Positions 11,001-20,369 of a DNA stretch of 64,000 nucleotides are shown in pieces (positions within the stretch are counted from its first letter, which is position 1; the number at the start of each line of letters is the position of its first letter). The position numbers and the translations under genes are program-made. Location: positions 1-64,000 of the forward strand of contig CAJQUW010003214.1 of assembly GCA_907163375.1 (NCBI GenBank), given 5' to 3'. The DNA comes from Prostheceraeus crozeri. Lineage: Eukaryota; Platyhelminthes; Polycladida; Euryleptidae. Under the pieces are notes generated by a model that ran no database searches, was not told the DNA's origin, and was given only the letters and a program-made list of their open reading frames with translations.

Positions 11001-11674
11001 CAGCGTACATAATGAGTGATAACGGGACAGTTTTCCGTAGCCGCGAGTTTAATGAGCTGTTAGATAAGTGGAAAGTTCAACAGGTCTTGACTTCCGCTTA
11101 TAGGCCCCAGGGAAACTCGGTGGTTGAGCGGGTTCATCGTACCGTTAAGAGAACCGTAAAGCGTACAGGAAAATCCCTCGCAGAGGCCGTTTTCTGGGTT
11201 AATAATACAAAAGGTAAAAACGATTCAACACCTTACGAATTAGTTTTCTGTGCGAAGTCTAGAAAGCCGGATGTTACAGCTGATCGCATTGAGATAGAAC
11301 GACCCAAATTGAATTACGAGGTAAACGATAATTACTTTGATAAAGACCGTAATCCTTTTCTTGTTGGCGATAAAGTTTTTCTTAAGCCTCCTTCCTCCCG
11401 ATGTGATGACGTTTGGAGCGGTCCACACGTCGTGACAAAAATCATTTCGAGTGTTTCAGTTGAGTTAGATGATATAAATGTCTCTCGTCATGTATCGCAT
11501 TTAAGACTGGTACCTTATTGCAGGGAATCTACCGAAGTCGACTTAGAAACGAAATACTGCTCTTTGACGAATGATAGCGATGTCGAAATTGATTCTGAGG
11601 CGGTACCCCGAAGGAGTAGTCGCGTGACTAAAAGACCTATTTTTCAAGGTGACCATGTCGTTGATTACAGATAG
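8069..11674 (+). CDS. Gag-Pol polyprotein of the Ty3/Gypsy element
   Basis: One open frame of 1201 codons. The ATG at 8069 (MSGSLKLVD) lies 29 bases past the 5' LTR; in-frame codons further upstream belong to the LTR. Domains in order: a short Gag with two CCHC knuckles (CQGCRRFGHEKASC and CFFCNEKGHIQRFC) near residues 193-230; an aspartic protease with LIDTGS near 262; an RT with VLDYRSLNES, IIDLKRAYLQ and YIDD; an RNase H with WTDSSS and RSELDAA; and an integrase with an HHCC zinc site (ending CATC), TDVTHV, SDNG and VVERVH as the DDE residues. The C-terminal tail is short. Gag and Pol share one frame without a separating stop, a layout known in several compact Gypsy lineages. Confidence 0.92.
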   Translation: MSGSLKLVDIVKRFKGERDENIDQWFRRYETAVSIVTAPKDLEAEMARMMPLFLDGPAFATWDQLEPTDKNDFKVVMKALKRVYGLNKASAWLKLKSLRLWPGEQIDIIADDAKTLLKVITGKDPDEELVSLAVIDALPADVKEKVYIQDGEDMKLQDVLSTAKALLATRDALPTAVAATMGPQNSQMKVSKQMVRCQGCRRFGHEKASCIITCFFCNEKGHIQRFCPHRQQQASASMAAATEITGAQISRPMNVNGQRMNALIDTGSVTSVIGEHVVGNESRSRSYISLQSFGRHNVCAYTYVVLSSVITDNNEELGPINAYVVLETDLPTGIDIILGSNVFERTGLILHPRVRPGTELKVDFPYSKGPVVSVLHSDDIHDKDFVATFNGSRWCVRWNWRQNLEPGSDCKIPYNIIDEQDKSPCDAEINDWINEGILVRHDVSFHGKIKRYLPIIAVRQQKGDTVKVRPVLDYRSLNESIESHTAEATPTCADTLRQWRQLGPKCSIIDLKRAYLQVEIDPSLWAYQAVRWKGSDFLLTRLGFGLASAPKIMTAIVTRVLQGDQKIKEGTSSYIDDIYVSESVVSCEKVRSHLNNWGLITKESQKVGKGDVRLLGLCVDSGLRWRRDGSLPLIANILTRREAHKYIGECLGHYPVAGWLRVACAFVQRCTAEDHTRWDDPVSEKIMSLIREIDVRLKVSDPVGGMWEVDPKAPITVWTDSSSLAYGVYLEVEGQVVEDAAWLRPKDDATHINRSELDAAIKGLNLALKWGKRDITIKTDSISVYRWLQSVIHKTRNVKTRALAEVLIKRRLNIISDIIREEQLAVQVVWIESSLNKADSLTRVPNSWVREKLDSVDYADIKFVHEINHFGTNRTYELCKERYKNKSVSKSDIKAVIGDCATCTRIDPSNRFSWDKGSISANNVWEVLGTDVTHVDGRPYLSVIDTASRFTIWRSLRNESSTEIAFNIEQIFAEFGPPAYIMSDNGTVFRSREFNELLDKWKVQQVLTSAYRPQGNSVVERVHRTVKRTVKRTGKSLAEAVFWVNNTKGKNDSTPYELVFCAKSRKPDVTADRIEIERPKLNYEVNDNYFDKDRNPFLVGDKVFLKPPSSRCDDVWSGPHVVTKIISSVSVELDDINVSRHVSHLRLVPYCRESTEVDLETKYCSLTNDSDVEIDSEAVPRRSSRVTKRPIFQGDHVVDYR

Positions 11675-11742
11675 CAGACCTTATATTGTTTCGTATATAA
11701 TATATACTTTTGTATATTAGTTTCTTAAGAAACTAGGGAGCG

Positions 11743-11981
11743 TGTGAGCGTGTTGTATTTCTAATTCTCTGTTGTTCACTGTCTTAGGACATAGCAATCC
11801 GACTCTCGACCGCATGCCTGACATCCTATTATCAAGTGTTCTGGTGACGTTTCATGATAATAACATTTCATTATTGTGCATGTTTCGTGAGTTGTTTTAT
11901 GCCATTGTTATACAGGTATAAATATCCACGTCTGCAAATAAAGTGCATCTTTGCTATTTGGAATTCGCGTTTTTACTTACA
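11743..11981 (+). repeat. 3' LTR
   Basis: 239 bp identical by eye to the 5' LTR. A purine-rich stretch (AAACTAGGGAG) just upstream serves as the likely polypurine tract. GTTTA follows as the right target duplication. Confidence 0.93.
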
Positions 11982-12119
11982 GTTTATTACTTAAGATTCG
12001 ATATCTCACGTATTGTCTGATACCAAAATCGAGGTCGCGGATACTTCGGTCAGCAAATCGAGAATAGAGAAGTCATTGAGAGATATAAGATTGGTATTAA
12101 AAGAAAGTTTATGAGCGGC

Positions 12120-12245
12120 AGGGTTGGAACCGGCCGCCGGCCGGCTAGTTTTAGTAACGCCGACCCGGCTCCGGACGCAAATTTTGAAGACCGGCCGGCC
12201 GGTAGGCCGATTCTAGTAACGCCGAGCAACCGGTTACTATAGTTA
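12120..12245. repeat. GC-rich patch with repeated CCGGCCGG motifs
   Basis: In otherwise AT-rich DNA this patch holds CCGGCCGCCGGCCGG and CCGGCCGGCCGG, plus a direct repeat of TAGTAACGCCGA at two places about 70 bp apart. No coding frame or complete terminal repeats were recognised. It may be part of a small DNA transposon. Confidence 0.45.
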
Positions 12246-12249
12246 GACT

Positions 12250-12845
12250 CATGTGGACCGTTGACGACGTTCAGTCTGAAATAAATTGCTTAGTCAATCA
12301 TTACAGCATTAACAACATGTAGATGTAACGTAATTTCAGAGTATCTACACGTATGTTTTGTGACATAAATATTACGAACTGTTCTTTAAACTGTCAAAAA
12401 ATGATTACTGGCACTTTATACTGCATGTGCATATAGATAACCCTACTTCGTCAGCTTCCTGAATCGTATATTCTAGCCTGCATGAATTTTGTTTGAATAA
12501 GCCCTGTGCCATGAATATGATTTATGCTGCGCAGCCAGGGTAGACCAGATGTTCGGTTATGAAAAAGCGCAAGTTATAGAAAAGCACGATGTATTTCGCT
12601 TACCGCCGGTAAGCATGGTGACGTTCTGAAATCACAAAATAATTTCACAATCTAAATAAATGATCCAAATTTTAGTGCAGGCATGATCGATAAATCATCA
12701 ATAGTCAATAAGCGTTTGATATCTCTATGAAAATAACAGAAACCAGATTTACTACTATCTAAAAGTCAAAAGTAAAATGAAGAAAACAAACCGAGAGACG
12801 AGACAAGAAAAAAGAGGTACAACTTAAAGGACTTCAGTCCAAGCA
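12250..12845. other. Intron stretch without recognised features
   Basis: AT-rich, with only short stop-filled frames. I see nothing to annotate. Confidence 0.5.
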
Positions 12846-12849
12846 GTTC

Positions 12850-13135
12850 CTGTATTGCACTCACACTTGTTCACACTTTTGAGCCTCTTCGACCATAAGG
12901 ATTATTTGATAAGGCGTTTTTTGGTAAACCGGCTCCCGATCTGGTGTTTCACAATGTTCCCAATCAATTCGGTGGCCGGTGTCGATGACATGCGAGGCAA
13001 CTTCTGAAGATGTAGCGGCATTCCTCACATTACTTCTGTACTCCTTCAAACGCTCCTCCACCGTTCTCGAGCTCTCTCCAACGTATGCCCATGATCAGGA
13101 GTCATCGGTATAGTTGAGGCGATAAACTTTGATTC
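12850..13135 (-). mobile_element. Penelope-like retroelement fragment (GIY-YIG endonuclease)
   Basis: Minus-strand translation gives YRLNYTDDS, a stop, SWAYVGESSRTVEERLKEYR, then HVIDTGHRIDW. This is the pattern of the GIY-YIG endonuclease at the C-terminus of Penelope-like elements: AYVGES..R....RL.EY for the catalytic arginine region, and TGH.IDW further on. The frame is interrupted near 13095-13100 and no reverse transcriptase is found next to it, so only a C-terminal fragment survives. Confidence 0.7.
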
Positions 13136-13154
13136 AAAGTCGTAGGCTTAATCA

Positions 13155-13520
13155 TTAATAAGACGATCAATCAATCAACCAAATCGATATTAATCAATAG
13201 ATAGTCCAGCATATAATCAAAGTGATTGAATGATATTCTTTATATCATATTTGTTTTCTATGTGAAAATGAGGTCTAAATTTGAAGTTTTGAGCGCATCA
13301 ATATTCCATTTTCATATAATCAATCACTGTCAATCAATCAGATCGATATTGATCAATAGATAGGCTGTAACTTCTAATCGGCTGCTTAAATGATATTTCT
13401 GATATCATATTAGTTTTCTATGTGATAATGTTGCACATTCGACTTCAGCAGTGCATTTTTTAGGAAATCAATCATTTCTAATCAATCAAATCAATGCTGA
13501 TCAATAAATGTCAGTGGATA
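13155..13520. repeat. Tandem repeat, unit about 150-160 bp, just over two copies
   Basis: A block with ATCAATCA...ATCGATATT.ATCAATAGATAG...TGATAT..TATATCATATT.GTTTTCTATGTGA recurs near 13165, 13325 and 13475. The third copy is partial. The copies are diverged (roughly three quarters identical by eye), which suggests an old satellite-like duplication. Confidence 0.65.
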
Positions 13521-13529
13521 ACATATGTG

Positions 13530-13830
13530 TTTCTCTGTTCAGAAAACGGCTATCTGACGATTGTCAGTTGTCACCCACTCCGCGAGCTCCCTTTACTACT
13601 TGAAGTCGACTTTTACGAAATGATTGTCGACTCCGTCACCACCCACCATATCAACAAGGCTCCAGCACTCGTTTATCCGTTTTTGTAGATAACTTCTTAT
13701 ATTGTCATCTGTCTCTTACTTCTGTCGTGACTCGCATCATTCCGCTTTCATGCATTGGACACTGTCGAATGCGTCTACCGAATGTCATTTTGTAGACCAA
13801 TAAAGATTACATTGTCATTGTCATATATCA
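13530..13830 (+). mobile_element. Probable LINE 3' UTR fragment
   Basis: The stretch ends in an AATAAA-type signal followed by repeated CATTGT units, the way 3' ends of several LINE groups end. It has no RT coding, so clade is open. Confidence 0.4.
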
Positions 13831-14290
13831 GAAGCTGCATGACTTATTGATTCAACTCATCGAAGGAAAACAGCTCCGACAAGCTGCAGACTTTAACTCA
13901 GATGCTTGCATTATTCCACGATTATGTAGGCCTGTAAAAGGACGACACTCACTCAAAAACTGTGCTCTCGATGTTGTCTTCCTACAATCACCGAATTTTC
14001 AAGTAGCCTACATCGACTCCCAATTTCTGAAACCATTATTGAATAATTCCAATGAGTTTCAGTGAGATTCAAAAGATACTTCCAACTTCAAGGTTTGGTT
14101 AAAATCAATGAGAGTGACATTTTGTATCATTTGACGAGCATCCCAGAGAATGTTGTTCAGAACTATATATTCAGTAGTGGCAAACATCCATAAGAACTTC
14201 ACGACCGACCACCGCGTGAGGAAAGCTGCAGATTTCTCCTCAACCCTCTATCTTCGAGCATGAAAGGAAGCTATTGAAATTGCTAAAGTA
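13831..14290. other. Spacer with a weak LINE-like frame
   Basis: A 72-codon frame at 13847-14065 has NCALDVVFLQSPN, which faintly resembles the end of a LINE endonuclease domain. I do not call a gene here. Confidence 0.3.
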
Positions 14291-15604
14291 CACGGTGATC
14301 GCGATCTTCCCACCGATTCTTCTCACAGTTTATTCAAAGGTATAGATGAAGTGTGTGATTCATAGATATCTACGTTTCAAATTTCAAATCTTATCAAATG
14401 TTATCAAATTCATTTACTTCTGAGACACGCACGATGGAATATCGCAATCTAAACAACACTGAAATCGCATCAATTGTATCGTTCTCAGTTACTTTCAATT
14501 GTGAAGAATACAGGCGAATGTTTTTTGAGAAATTTGGAAAAGAGCCACCACCAGCACGCACCCTTCGTGATTGGAAAGCAAGATTCTTGGACATTCTGAC
14601 CATCTTACCTCGGAAGCCTGTTGGTGATCATCAACAGAGAAGATTATCGACAGAAAAGAAAGAAGATGTCCTTGCCGCATTTGAAGACGACCCATTCCTA
14701 TCACAGCGTAAGGTGGCCCAAGAAGTTGGTGTTGCGCAATCCTCTGTCAACAAGATTTTCAAGGAAGAGGGTTTGAAGCCATGGAAGATGGCATCTGTTT
14801 GGGAATTGCTTCCAGACGATCCAGGGAAACGGTTGAATTTTTGCAGGATTGTCCTAACAGAGTTAGAAGTGAAGAACATCTGCTTTGGCGACAAAGCAAC
14901 TTTCCACCTAAATGGCTGCGTCAACAAACACAACGGTTTCGTGTATGCCATGGATAATCCGAAGATGATTGCTGAAGATAAGGCGCTGAGCTCACCTGGT
15001 ATTACGTCCTGGGCTATGGTGTCACCTGACTTTGGGGTTGTGTATGAACTGTTAGAGACGACCATGAACTCATAGCATTACAAACGTATTCTTCAAACTC
15101 ACGTCATCCCACTTCTCAAGCAGCATCGACATAAGAGAAAATTTTATCAACAAGATGGAGATCCTCCCCATTTTGCGATAGTGGTTCGACAGTTACTCGA
15201 CAATCAACTCAACCGATGGATTGGTCGTGGTGGGTCTATCCAGTGGCCTCCAAGAAGTCCAGATCTTTCGGTTTATGACTTTTGGCTTTGGGGATACATC
15301 CGCAACGAATTGTACAAGCCCCCAAGACCGTCTACAGCCACGACATTGAAGGAAAGGTTGATGGACTTACTTGACAACATTCCGAAATCGATGATTCGAA
15401 AGGCTTATGAATCATTTACTCGTCAATGTAAGTTGTGCGAGGAATCCTATGGAGGACACTTCAAACAGAATCTTTGATTTTGTAACATTTGATTGAGTCA
15501 TTGTTTGTTTTCACTGTATAGAACATGATTTGAGACACTGAATTTGTTTCAATTCATTCAAATCAAAGCGGTAAAAAAATTGCGGGAAGATCGCGATCAC
15601 CCTG
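14291..15604 (+). mobile_element. mariner/Tc1-type DNA transposon with TA duplication
   Basis: The element is 1314 bp with 21-bp terminal inverted repeats (left CACGGTGATCGCGATCTTCC, right complement CAGGGTGATCGCGATCTTCC; one mismatch) and TA on both sides (14289-14290 and 15605-15606). It encodes one DDD-type transposase frame broken by one stop. Confidence 0.9.
14434..15477 (+). pseudogene. mariner-family transposase, one in-frame stop
   Basis: About 347 codons from MEYRNLNNTEIASI. An N-terminal helix-turn-helix pair includes SQRKVAQEVGVAQSSVNKIF near residue 90. The catalytic core shows three acidic positions in family context: FGDKATFHLNG, QQDGDPPHF and WPPRSPDLSVYDFWLWG. The last motif, WPPRSPDL, is characteristic of Tc1/mariner relatives that cut and paste at TA. 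A TAG at 15073-15075, in the same frame on both sides, is the only break seen. A single stop with intact termini suggests a moderately young copy, non-autonomous unless the stop is read through. Confidence 0.88.
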
Positions 15605-15606
15605 TA

Positions 15607-16710
15607 TACTATGGGCGGTATGTCAATGATGCATTCCTAATTCTTATGAAGCGAAAATGAGAGCGAATCTCTACTCCTGAAATTCAATGAAAAGCACAAA
15701 AATGTGATATTTACAAAAAATGAATTCAATAACTCCTGTCGAACCTCATTCGCAGTAACCTTCCCTCGCTGAATCTTAAGAAAAGATATCAATCTTTTTT
15801 TAACAAAAATCAATGAAGGTAATCTTTTTGAAAACTATATTTGAACACAGTGCTCCTGTTGAACTTACGAAAATGCATTACCAGAAAGTATCTCTTACCC
15901 AACCGAAAATCTATGATAATATACAAGTATGATTGTTTTGTGGAACAAAATAAGTTTAGAAGGAAGAAAAATCAAAACTTCATACTTCCATTAGCAAATA
16001 TTTAACATCGAGCTGGAACCAAAAAACCACAAAAGCTGAGGCAGGAAAATCAAAGATTCAGCATTTATAATAACATGCGAAATTACAACTCTCTGTAACG
16101 AAAAGTATGTCGCTTTTCAAATTGAACCCTTATCTGTATGTGAAATAGAAGGATTATTTCTGATCAGGCTGTGTTGATAGACATTGCATTTACAAAATTA
16201 ATTCATTCTGGAAAAATGTAAACGTTTTAATTCAGCTGCGTGATCTAATGCATGACTTTGGACGTTCTTTACATACATGCTTTAAAAACACTGCTATTGC
16301 ATCAGAGAATCAGTAGCTGATGTTAACATCTTTAATTTTGCGTCTCTGTGACTTTACCTAATAATGTCATTCTTGAATCTTGGTGTATCTCAAGCGCGAT
16401 TGTGGAGAAGTTGCGTCTACCACAATATTATTTACTGGACAGAACATCACGTTGCTGAAAACAGAATAAGTAACGTGAATAAATAAGAAATACATAATTG
16501 TAGGAAGCAAAACACTGATTCAATATGAATATACCTAACCGATCGACTGCTACTACAATTTGAAACATAGTGTTTGCTTTCTCAAAAAGTGCCTTTCACT
16601 TTCATAGGGCAGGTTCGAAGTCATTGAATCAATTCAAAACTTTTTTTGGCGAAAGTGGAATGTCAATACAATACATTTTTATATTAATCACAGAAATCCT
16701 TTGGAATTGA
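15607..16710. other. Intron stretch without recognised features
   Basis: AT-rich, no coding frame longer than about 60 codons, no terminal or tandem repeat that I could support. Confidence 0.5.
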
Positions 16711-16729
16711 AAAATTGTCTATAACTGCA

Positions 16730-17014
16730 ATGTACAAGAAGAGCATAGGTATTATTTCCATCAAAAAGTTTATTTTTGTTTCTATTTTCATAGTCGCATA
16801 TTTTCAGATTTTCATATTTTCAATTTTGCAGCAACCGATGTTGTGGACATTCCGGAGAAAGAAATGTAGCATGTGCCGAAAGGTTCTAAACTGGAAGACA
16901 TTTGATCAAATAAATATTTTCCAGTCAAGCAAAATAGAAGCAGTTTCGGGCGATTGCAGTTATGACTTGCTTCGAAGTAATAAAAGATCAGAGAGGTCAA
17001 TTGTTTTTACTTAA
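16730..17014 (+). CDS. Possible small type II membrane protein, unknown function
   Basis: A 94-codon frame begins MYKKSIGIISIKKFIFVS. A basic N-terminus precedes about 20 hydrophobic residues (FIFVSIFIVAYFQIFIFSIL), as in signal anchors of Golgi enzymes. A lumenal-type segment follows with a CSMC pair and a later cysteine. The stop is followed within a few bases by AATAAA (17015-17020). It lies in the host intron on the same strand, so it could be a nested gene, an alternative first exon of another transcript or a chance frame. I do not recognise a family. Confidence 0.35.
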   Translation: MYKKSIGIISIKKFIFVSIFIVAYFQIFIFSILQQPMLWTFRRKKCSMCRKVLNWKTFDQINIFQSSKIEAVSGDCSYDLLRSNKRSERSIVFT

Positions 17015-17020
17015 ATAAAG

Positions 17021-17400
17021 TATAATAAATGATTTATCGAAGATAATTTTTTTTGAATCAAACATGAATAAGTATAGCGGTTGTAACTGTTCCGGTCAAA
17101 ATTATTATATCAATTACCATCCTAGATCTTTACTTGATCAAAAATCAATGTTTTCTATTAATTATTTTTGCATATTGATGGAGAGTATAGTGTCCCTGTT
17201 GATTTGTTAATTGCAGTCTGTCGAATCTTGTTCACCCCGTGCAGATCACTCTTGTAAATGCTTGCACTAATTTTGTGTTTCACTGGCATTGAGAAAGCTC
17301 CAATAGCGAATCGTCTGCCAACCTTAATGAAATAACTGTATCCGAAGACGTCTATTTTCTAACTTTATTATACAACTACCCGGATACGTGGAGACTCTAT
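17021..17400. other. Intron stretch without recognised features
   Basis: No supported gene or repeat seen. Confidence 0.45.
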
Positions 17401-17429
17401 CTTTACCATTGATGGAGAGCTTTAGACTT

Positions 17430-18519
17430 TTAGCTCTCCTCATTACTTCTCACCTCATTTACAACTTTCCATAAGCCATTAGCACTAGTCTTGTAACGAT
17501 TTGCCCAAATCCGCTTTGCAGACGCAATTTCAACCTGAACTTTACTTTTAAAGTGATAGTAACGCGGCCAATCTCGCTTCCTGAAAGCATCCCATCTCTT
17601 ATCAATCAGCAATTTGAGCACAGGAGTAACCCAGGGCTTATCCCGACTCGAGAAAGTCACTATTTCAAATGGAATGAAACTCATACAATAGTACAATGCA
17701 TTATAAAGAAAGTCACACATTGCACCTACATCTGTGAGCTGCTGAAGCATTAAAAAGTCAACCATCGATAGCCGGTGCAAAAATTCCTTCATATTACTTT
17801 CCCTCAAGTCATAAACTGGGACACAACAGAATGATTTCAAATCCTGAGTTAAATTTGAATGTAGAATTATCGAATTGTGATCGGAATTCTTTATAGGAGG
17901 CCCAACTGAAGCTGAGTCGTTGTACACACTAGCAAGATCATCATCAATCCAAATCTTGTCAAGGATTGTGCAATTGCGAGTTGGGTCGACTACTTTATTA
18001 GATAACGCCAAATCCTCCTCGAAAATGCTGTCTGAAAAGTCATTGAAGTCTCCACCAATCATGATATTCCAGTCAGGGTGGGCAGACAGAGCACAATCGA
18101 TTTCATTCAGCAAATAACTGCCAATGTCACTATGACCATCCCTATTCAAATTTGGAGGGATATAAACAACACAACATAAGATATTGCGGGATTGATATTT
18201 CAAGATAGTGAAAAGAATCTCACAAAAGGACGGGGCCGTAGTAGAGGGCAGATAGGGTGAGGACGTAATACCTTCATTCACCCACAAACAGACACCGCCG
18301 CCTTTCCGATTTTGACGATCCATGCGAAAAAGTTTGTAACGTGGAATTTTCAATAAATCATCCTCAACATAACTAGAGAGCCATGTTTCAGTGATCATGA
18401 TGATGCCAGGTAGAAAGTTCGAAACAGTAAGACAAAGATCATCAAATTTTGGCAGCAGTGAACGTACATTACAAAGAAACACAGACATAGAACATAAGCA
18501 TTCATATTTAAAAGCTTTC
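17430..18519 (-). CDS. LINE ORF2 endonuclease domain
   Basis: An uninterrupted frame whose ATG is probably that of MSVFLCNVRSLLPKFDDL (about 18488), because the codons before it belong to the overlap with ORF1. Motifs: MITETWLSS, KGGGVCLW, MIGGDFNDFSD and KNSDHNSI, all expected for the APE-type target-nicking nuclease. After it a conserved linker (YDLRESN, PWVTPVLKLLIDKRW, AKRIWANRY, NGLWKVVNE) matches the same region of the LINE at 1.3-1.7 kb. The frame ends at 17430, where the RT should begin. The nuclease part itself shows no break. Confidence 0.82.
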
Positions 18520-19261
18520 AATGAAAATTTTGCTGCAGCTCATAACGTTTCACAACCTTGCCTCTATGAATCACGACATCCTCCCCTTGAGTTCTTCTGG
18601 CCTTCAACTCACTGGTTAGCTGTTTGTATTTCTCCTGCTGTAATCGAGTAAGGTCCTGGTGGATATACACCTCACGGAAGTCAGTGGAATTACGAAGAAA
18701 TCTTGAATTTCTGAGAATCTCGCTTTTCTTTACCACACTAGACACAGACAATTTGAGCACTCGAGGCCTGCCGTGAATAATTTTCCCCATACTTCTGAAC
18801 CCCGACAGACCAGCATCATAAACTCTCAAATGCTCCAAAACCTTCCGTACTTTGATCTTATCATGCTCAACGCGATCCTCTATTGACCCATCTGACTTTT
18901 CAGGGATGCCTCGAATTATTAAATTATTCATTCGCATCACACGATCATCCATTTCTTCATAGAATCTATCCGTTCATGCTCCTGAAAATAGAGCCTCTTT
19001 CATCTCATCAATTTCCTTCTGCTGCACCTCTTGTCGATTCCCAATAAAGTCTACTCTTTTGCTCAAATCCTCAAACGAAGTCAACAACCGTGATACCTTC
19101 GAGTTCAAATCGTCAATCCTAGTCGTAAAGCTAGCGATGATCTCAAGCTTCATCTCATTGAGCATATGTTTAAAAACATCAACATTGTTATCACAACCAG
19201 CATTTGCACGATTAGTACGACCACACTTCCGGGTTGGACGTTCATCTTGAACCGAAGACAT
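18518..19261 (-). pseudogene. LINE ORF1 (RNA-binding type), one in-frame stop
   Basis: The frame runs from MSSVQDERPTRKCGR to a TGA at 18518-18520, about 247 codons. Residues 30-95 are rich in heptad-spaced hydrophobic positions (FTTRIDDLNSKVSRLLTSF), consistent with a coiled coil. The C-terminal half has the LIIRGIPEK pattern of RRM-like LINE ORF1 proteins and a basic tail. A TGA at 18974-18976 splits it in the same frame. The end overlaps the beginning of the ORF2 frame by a few bases, as in the copy at 0.65 kb. Confidence 0.72.
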
Positions 19262-19299
19262 GATGCTGAGATAAGATGCAGTTCCAAAGGAAGCAAAAC

Positions 19300-19380
19300 T
19301 ATACCGTTGACGGATTCGAATCGAGGAAACTTAGTGCGCCAATCCAGAACACAAGCCACTAGACCACAGAACCACGTCAG
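19300..19380 (-). promoter_or_regulatory. tRNA-like A box and B box upstream of LINE ORF1
   Basis: On the minus strand TGGTCTAGTGG fits the Pol III A box, and GATTCGAATCC, about 35 bp further, fits the B box. Stems of a complete tRNA do not pair well, so it is not a functional tRNA gene. It could be an internal Pol III promoter, a SINE head fused to the LINE, or an old tRNA pseudogene. Confidence 0.5.
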
Positions 19381-19720
19381 TCAAGCAACTCAGTAGATGA
19401 TCTTCTACAAAGAATCAGAAAAACGCCTGCATGAACGTGCCCGATCACGTGAAATTAGCTGAAGCCGACAACAGAACACGGAATGTGAGAAGCAATCACG
19501 ACGAGGCTGCAGCAAAGATAAATATTCCAAATTTCGAATCACAGAAGCACCGCCGATAAATAAATCCACCACTGAATTACAGATCACAGCACAGCGAAGG
19601 GAATGGTGCCAAAATCGTCGAAAAACGTATTAGTGACACCTGAGAAATTCACAGAAACTCATAGAAGAACTGCAGCACCAGACGATCACGATAGACGACC
19701 AGTGCCAGTCAACTGGCACA

Positions 19721-20369
19721 TGTGACATGCATAAATCAATTGCAATGATTCTTTCATTTCAGTATTCACGTATTATTAATTTTCTCTTATTTTAGCGTTT
19801 CATGTCAATTATTTTCTATTAATAAATGGCTTTATTTACACATACCACCCAGCGCAGCAGATTAGTAGCCCTAATATCCTATCATTACAATTGGAGAAGC
19901 GGCTATTTGGTATTATCAAATGATGTAGACTAGATAATAGTGTCAGTGATATAATTCAGCAGAATCAGTATGCAACCATCCTCCGATGTCAGTTTGTAGT
20001 GAGCCAGTTTTGCTGTCTACATCTGTGAATAGTTCTCAGTATCATATTTGGCAATGCATTGCTACTGCTCCTTTGCTTTGCTAGCATTTCAACTTTAAAC
20101 AATGTCGCTTTATTCATTGTTATCATAGTGGTTTCATCTGTTACGCCGCATGCATCGATTTTCGTCAAATTGTGTTCCTTTATGTCAAATTGTATCTTTG
20201 TAACCTCACTCCAGCGTTGCACCTGAAGGAGAGCTGGCCGAAACATGTTGTGCCAATCAAATCTAAGATGAAATGTGGCCTTTTTTTTATTTGTAAAATT
20301 TGTAAAATCTCAGTCATTTCCTGATTAGTGAAGAAAGGTATGACTACTTAATCATTCTATCACCTACAG
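19721..20369. other. Intron stretch before the last LARGE-like exon
   Basis: No gene recognised. A CTGAAG...CCGAAAC motif near 20224-20247 is noted under findings. Confidence 0.45.

Larger units (their letters stand above)
7801..11981 (+). mobile_element. Compact Ty3/Gypsy-type LTR retrotransposon, looks whole
   Basis: The element is 4181 bp: 239-bp LTRs (TGTGAG...TTACA) flank one long open frame with Gag, zinc knuckles, protease, RT, RNase H and integrase in Ty3/Gypsy order. A 5-bp duplication flanks it. The two LTRs look identical by eye, which means a recent insertion. It lies in the host intron in the same orientation as the gene. Confidence 0.93.
17403..19720 (-). mobile_element. Inverted CR1-like LINE with ORF1 and endonuclease but no reverse transcriptase
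   Basis: On the minus strand the order is a 5' region with a tRNA-like A box and B box, ORF1 (19261-18518) and the ORF2 endonuclease (18521-17430). The sequence then leaves the element, and neither an RT nor a LINE 3' tail is found. LINE copies normally lose the 5' end; keeping the 5' end and losing the 3' half points to a later deletion or to an unusual non-autonomous derivative. It is a diverged relative of the LINE at 0.4-3.4 kb. Confidence 0.8.
4036..20369 (+). other. 16.3-kb intron of the LARGE-like gene, filled with transposons
   Basis: Donor GTGAGC at 4036 and acceptor CTACAG at 20364-20369. It contains elements of at least five classes: two inverted LINE copies, one Gypsy element, a Penelope-like fragment, a mariner-type transposon, tandem repeats and small foldbacks. 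The two LINEs lie antisense to the host gene. Confidence 0.75.

Noticed and set aside
19300-19380. Functional tRNA gene
   Set aside because: A and B boxes are present but acceptor and T stems do not pair properly.
19989-20246. 85-codon minus-strand frame before the last LARGE-like exon
   Set aside because: No recognisable motif; intron sequence.
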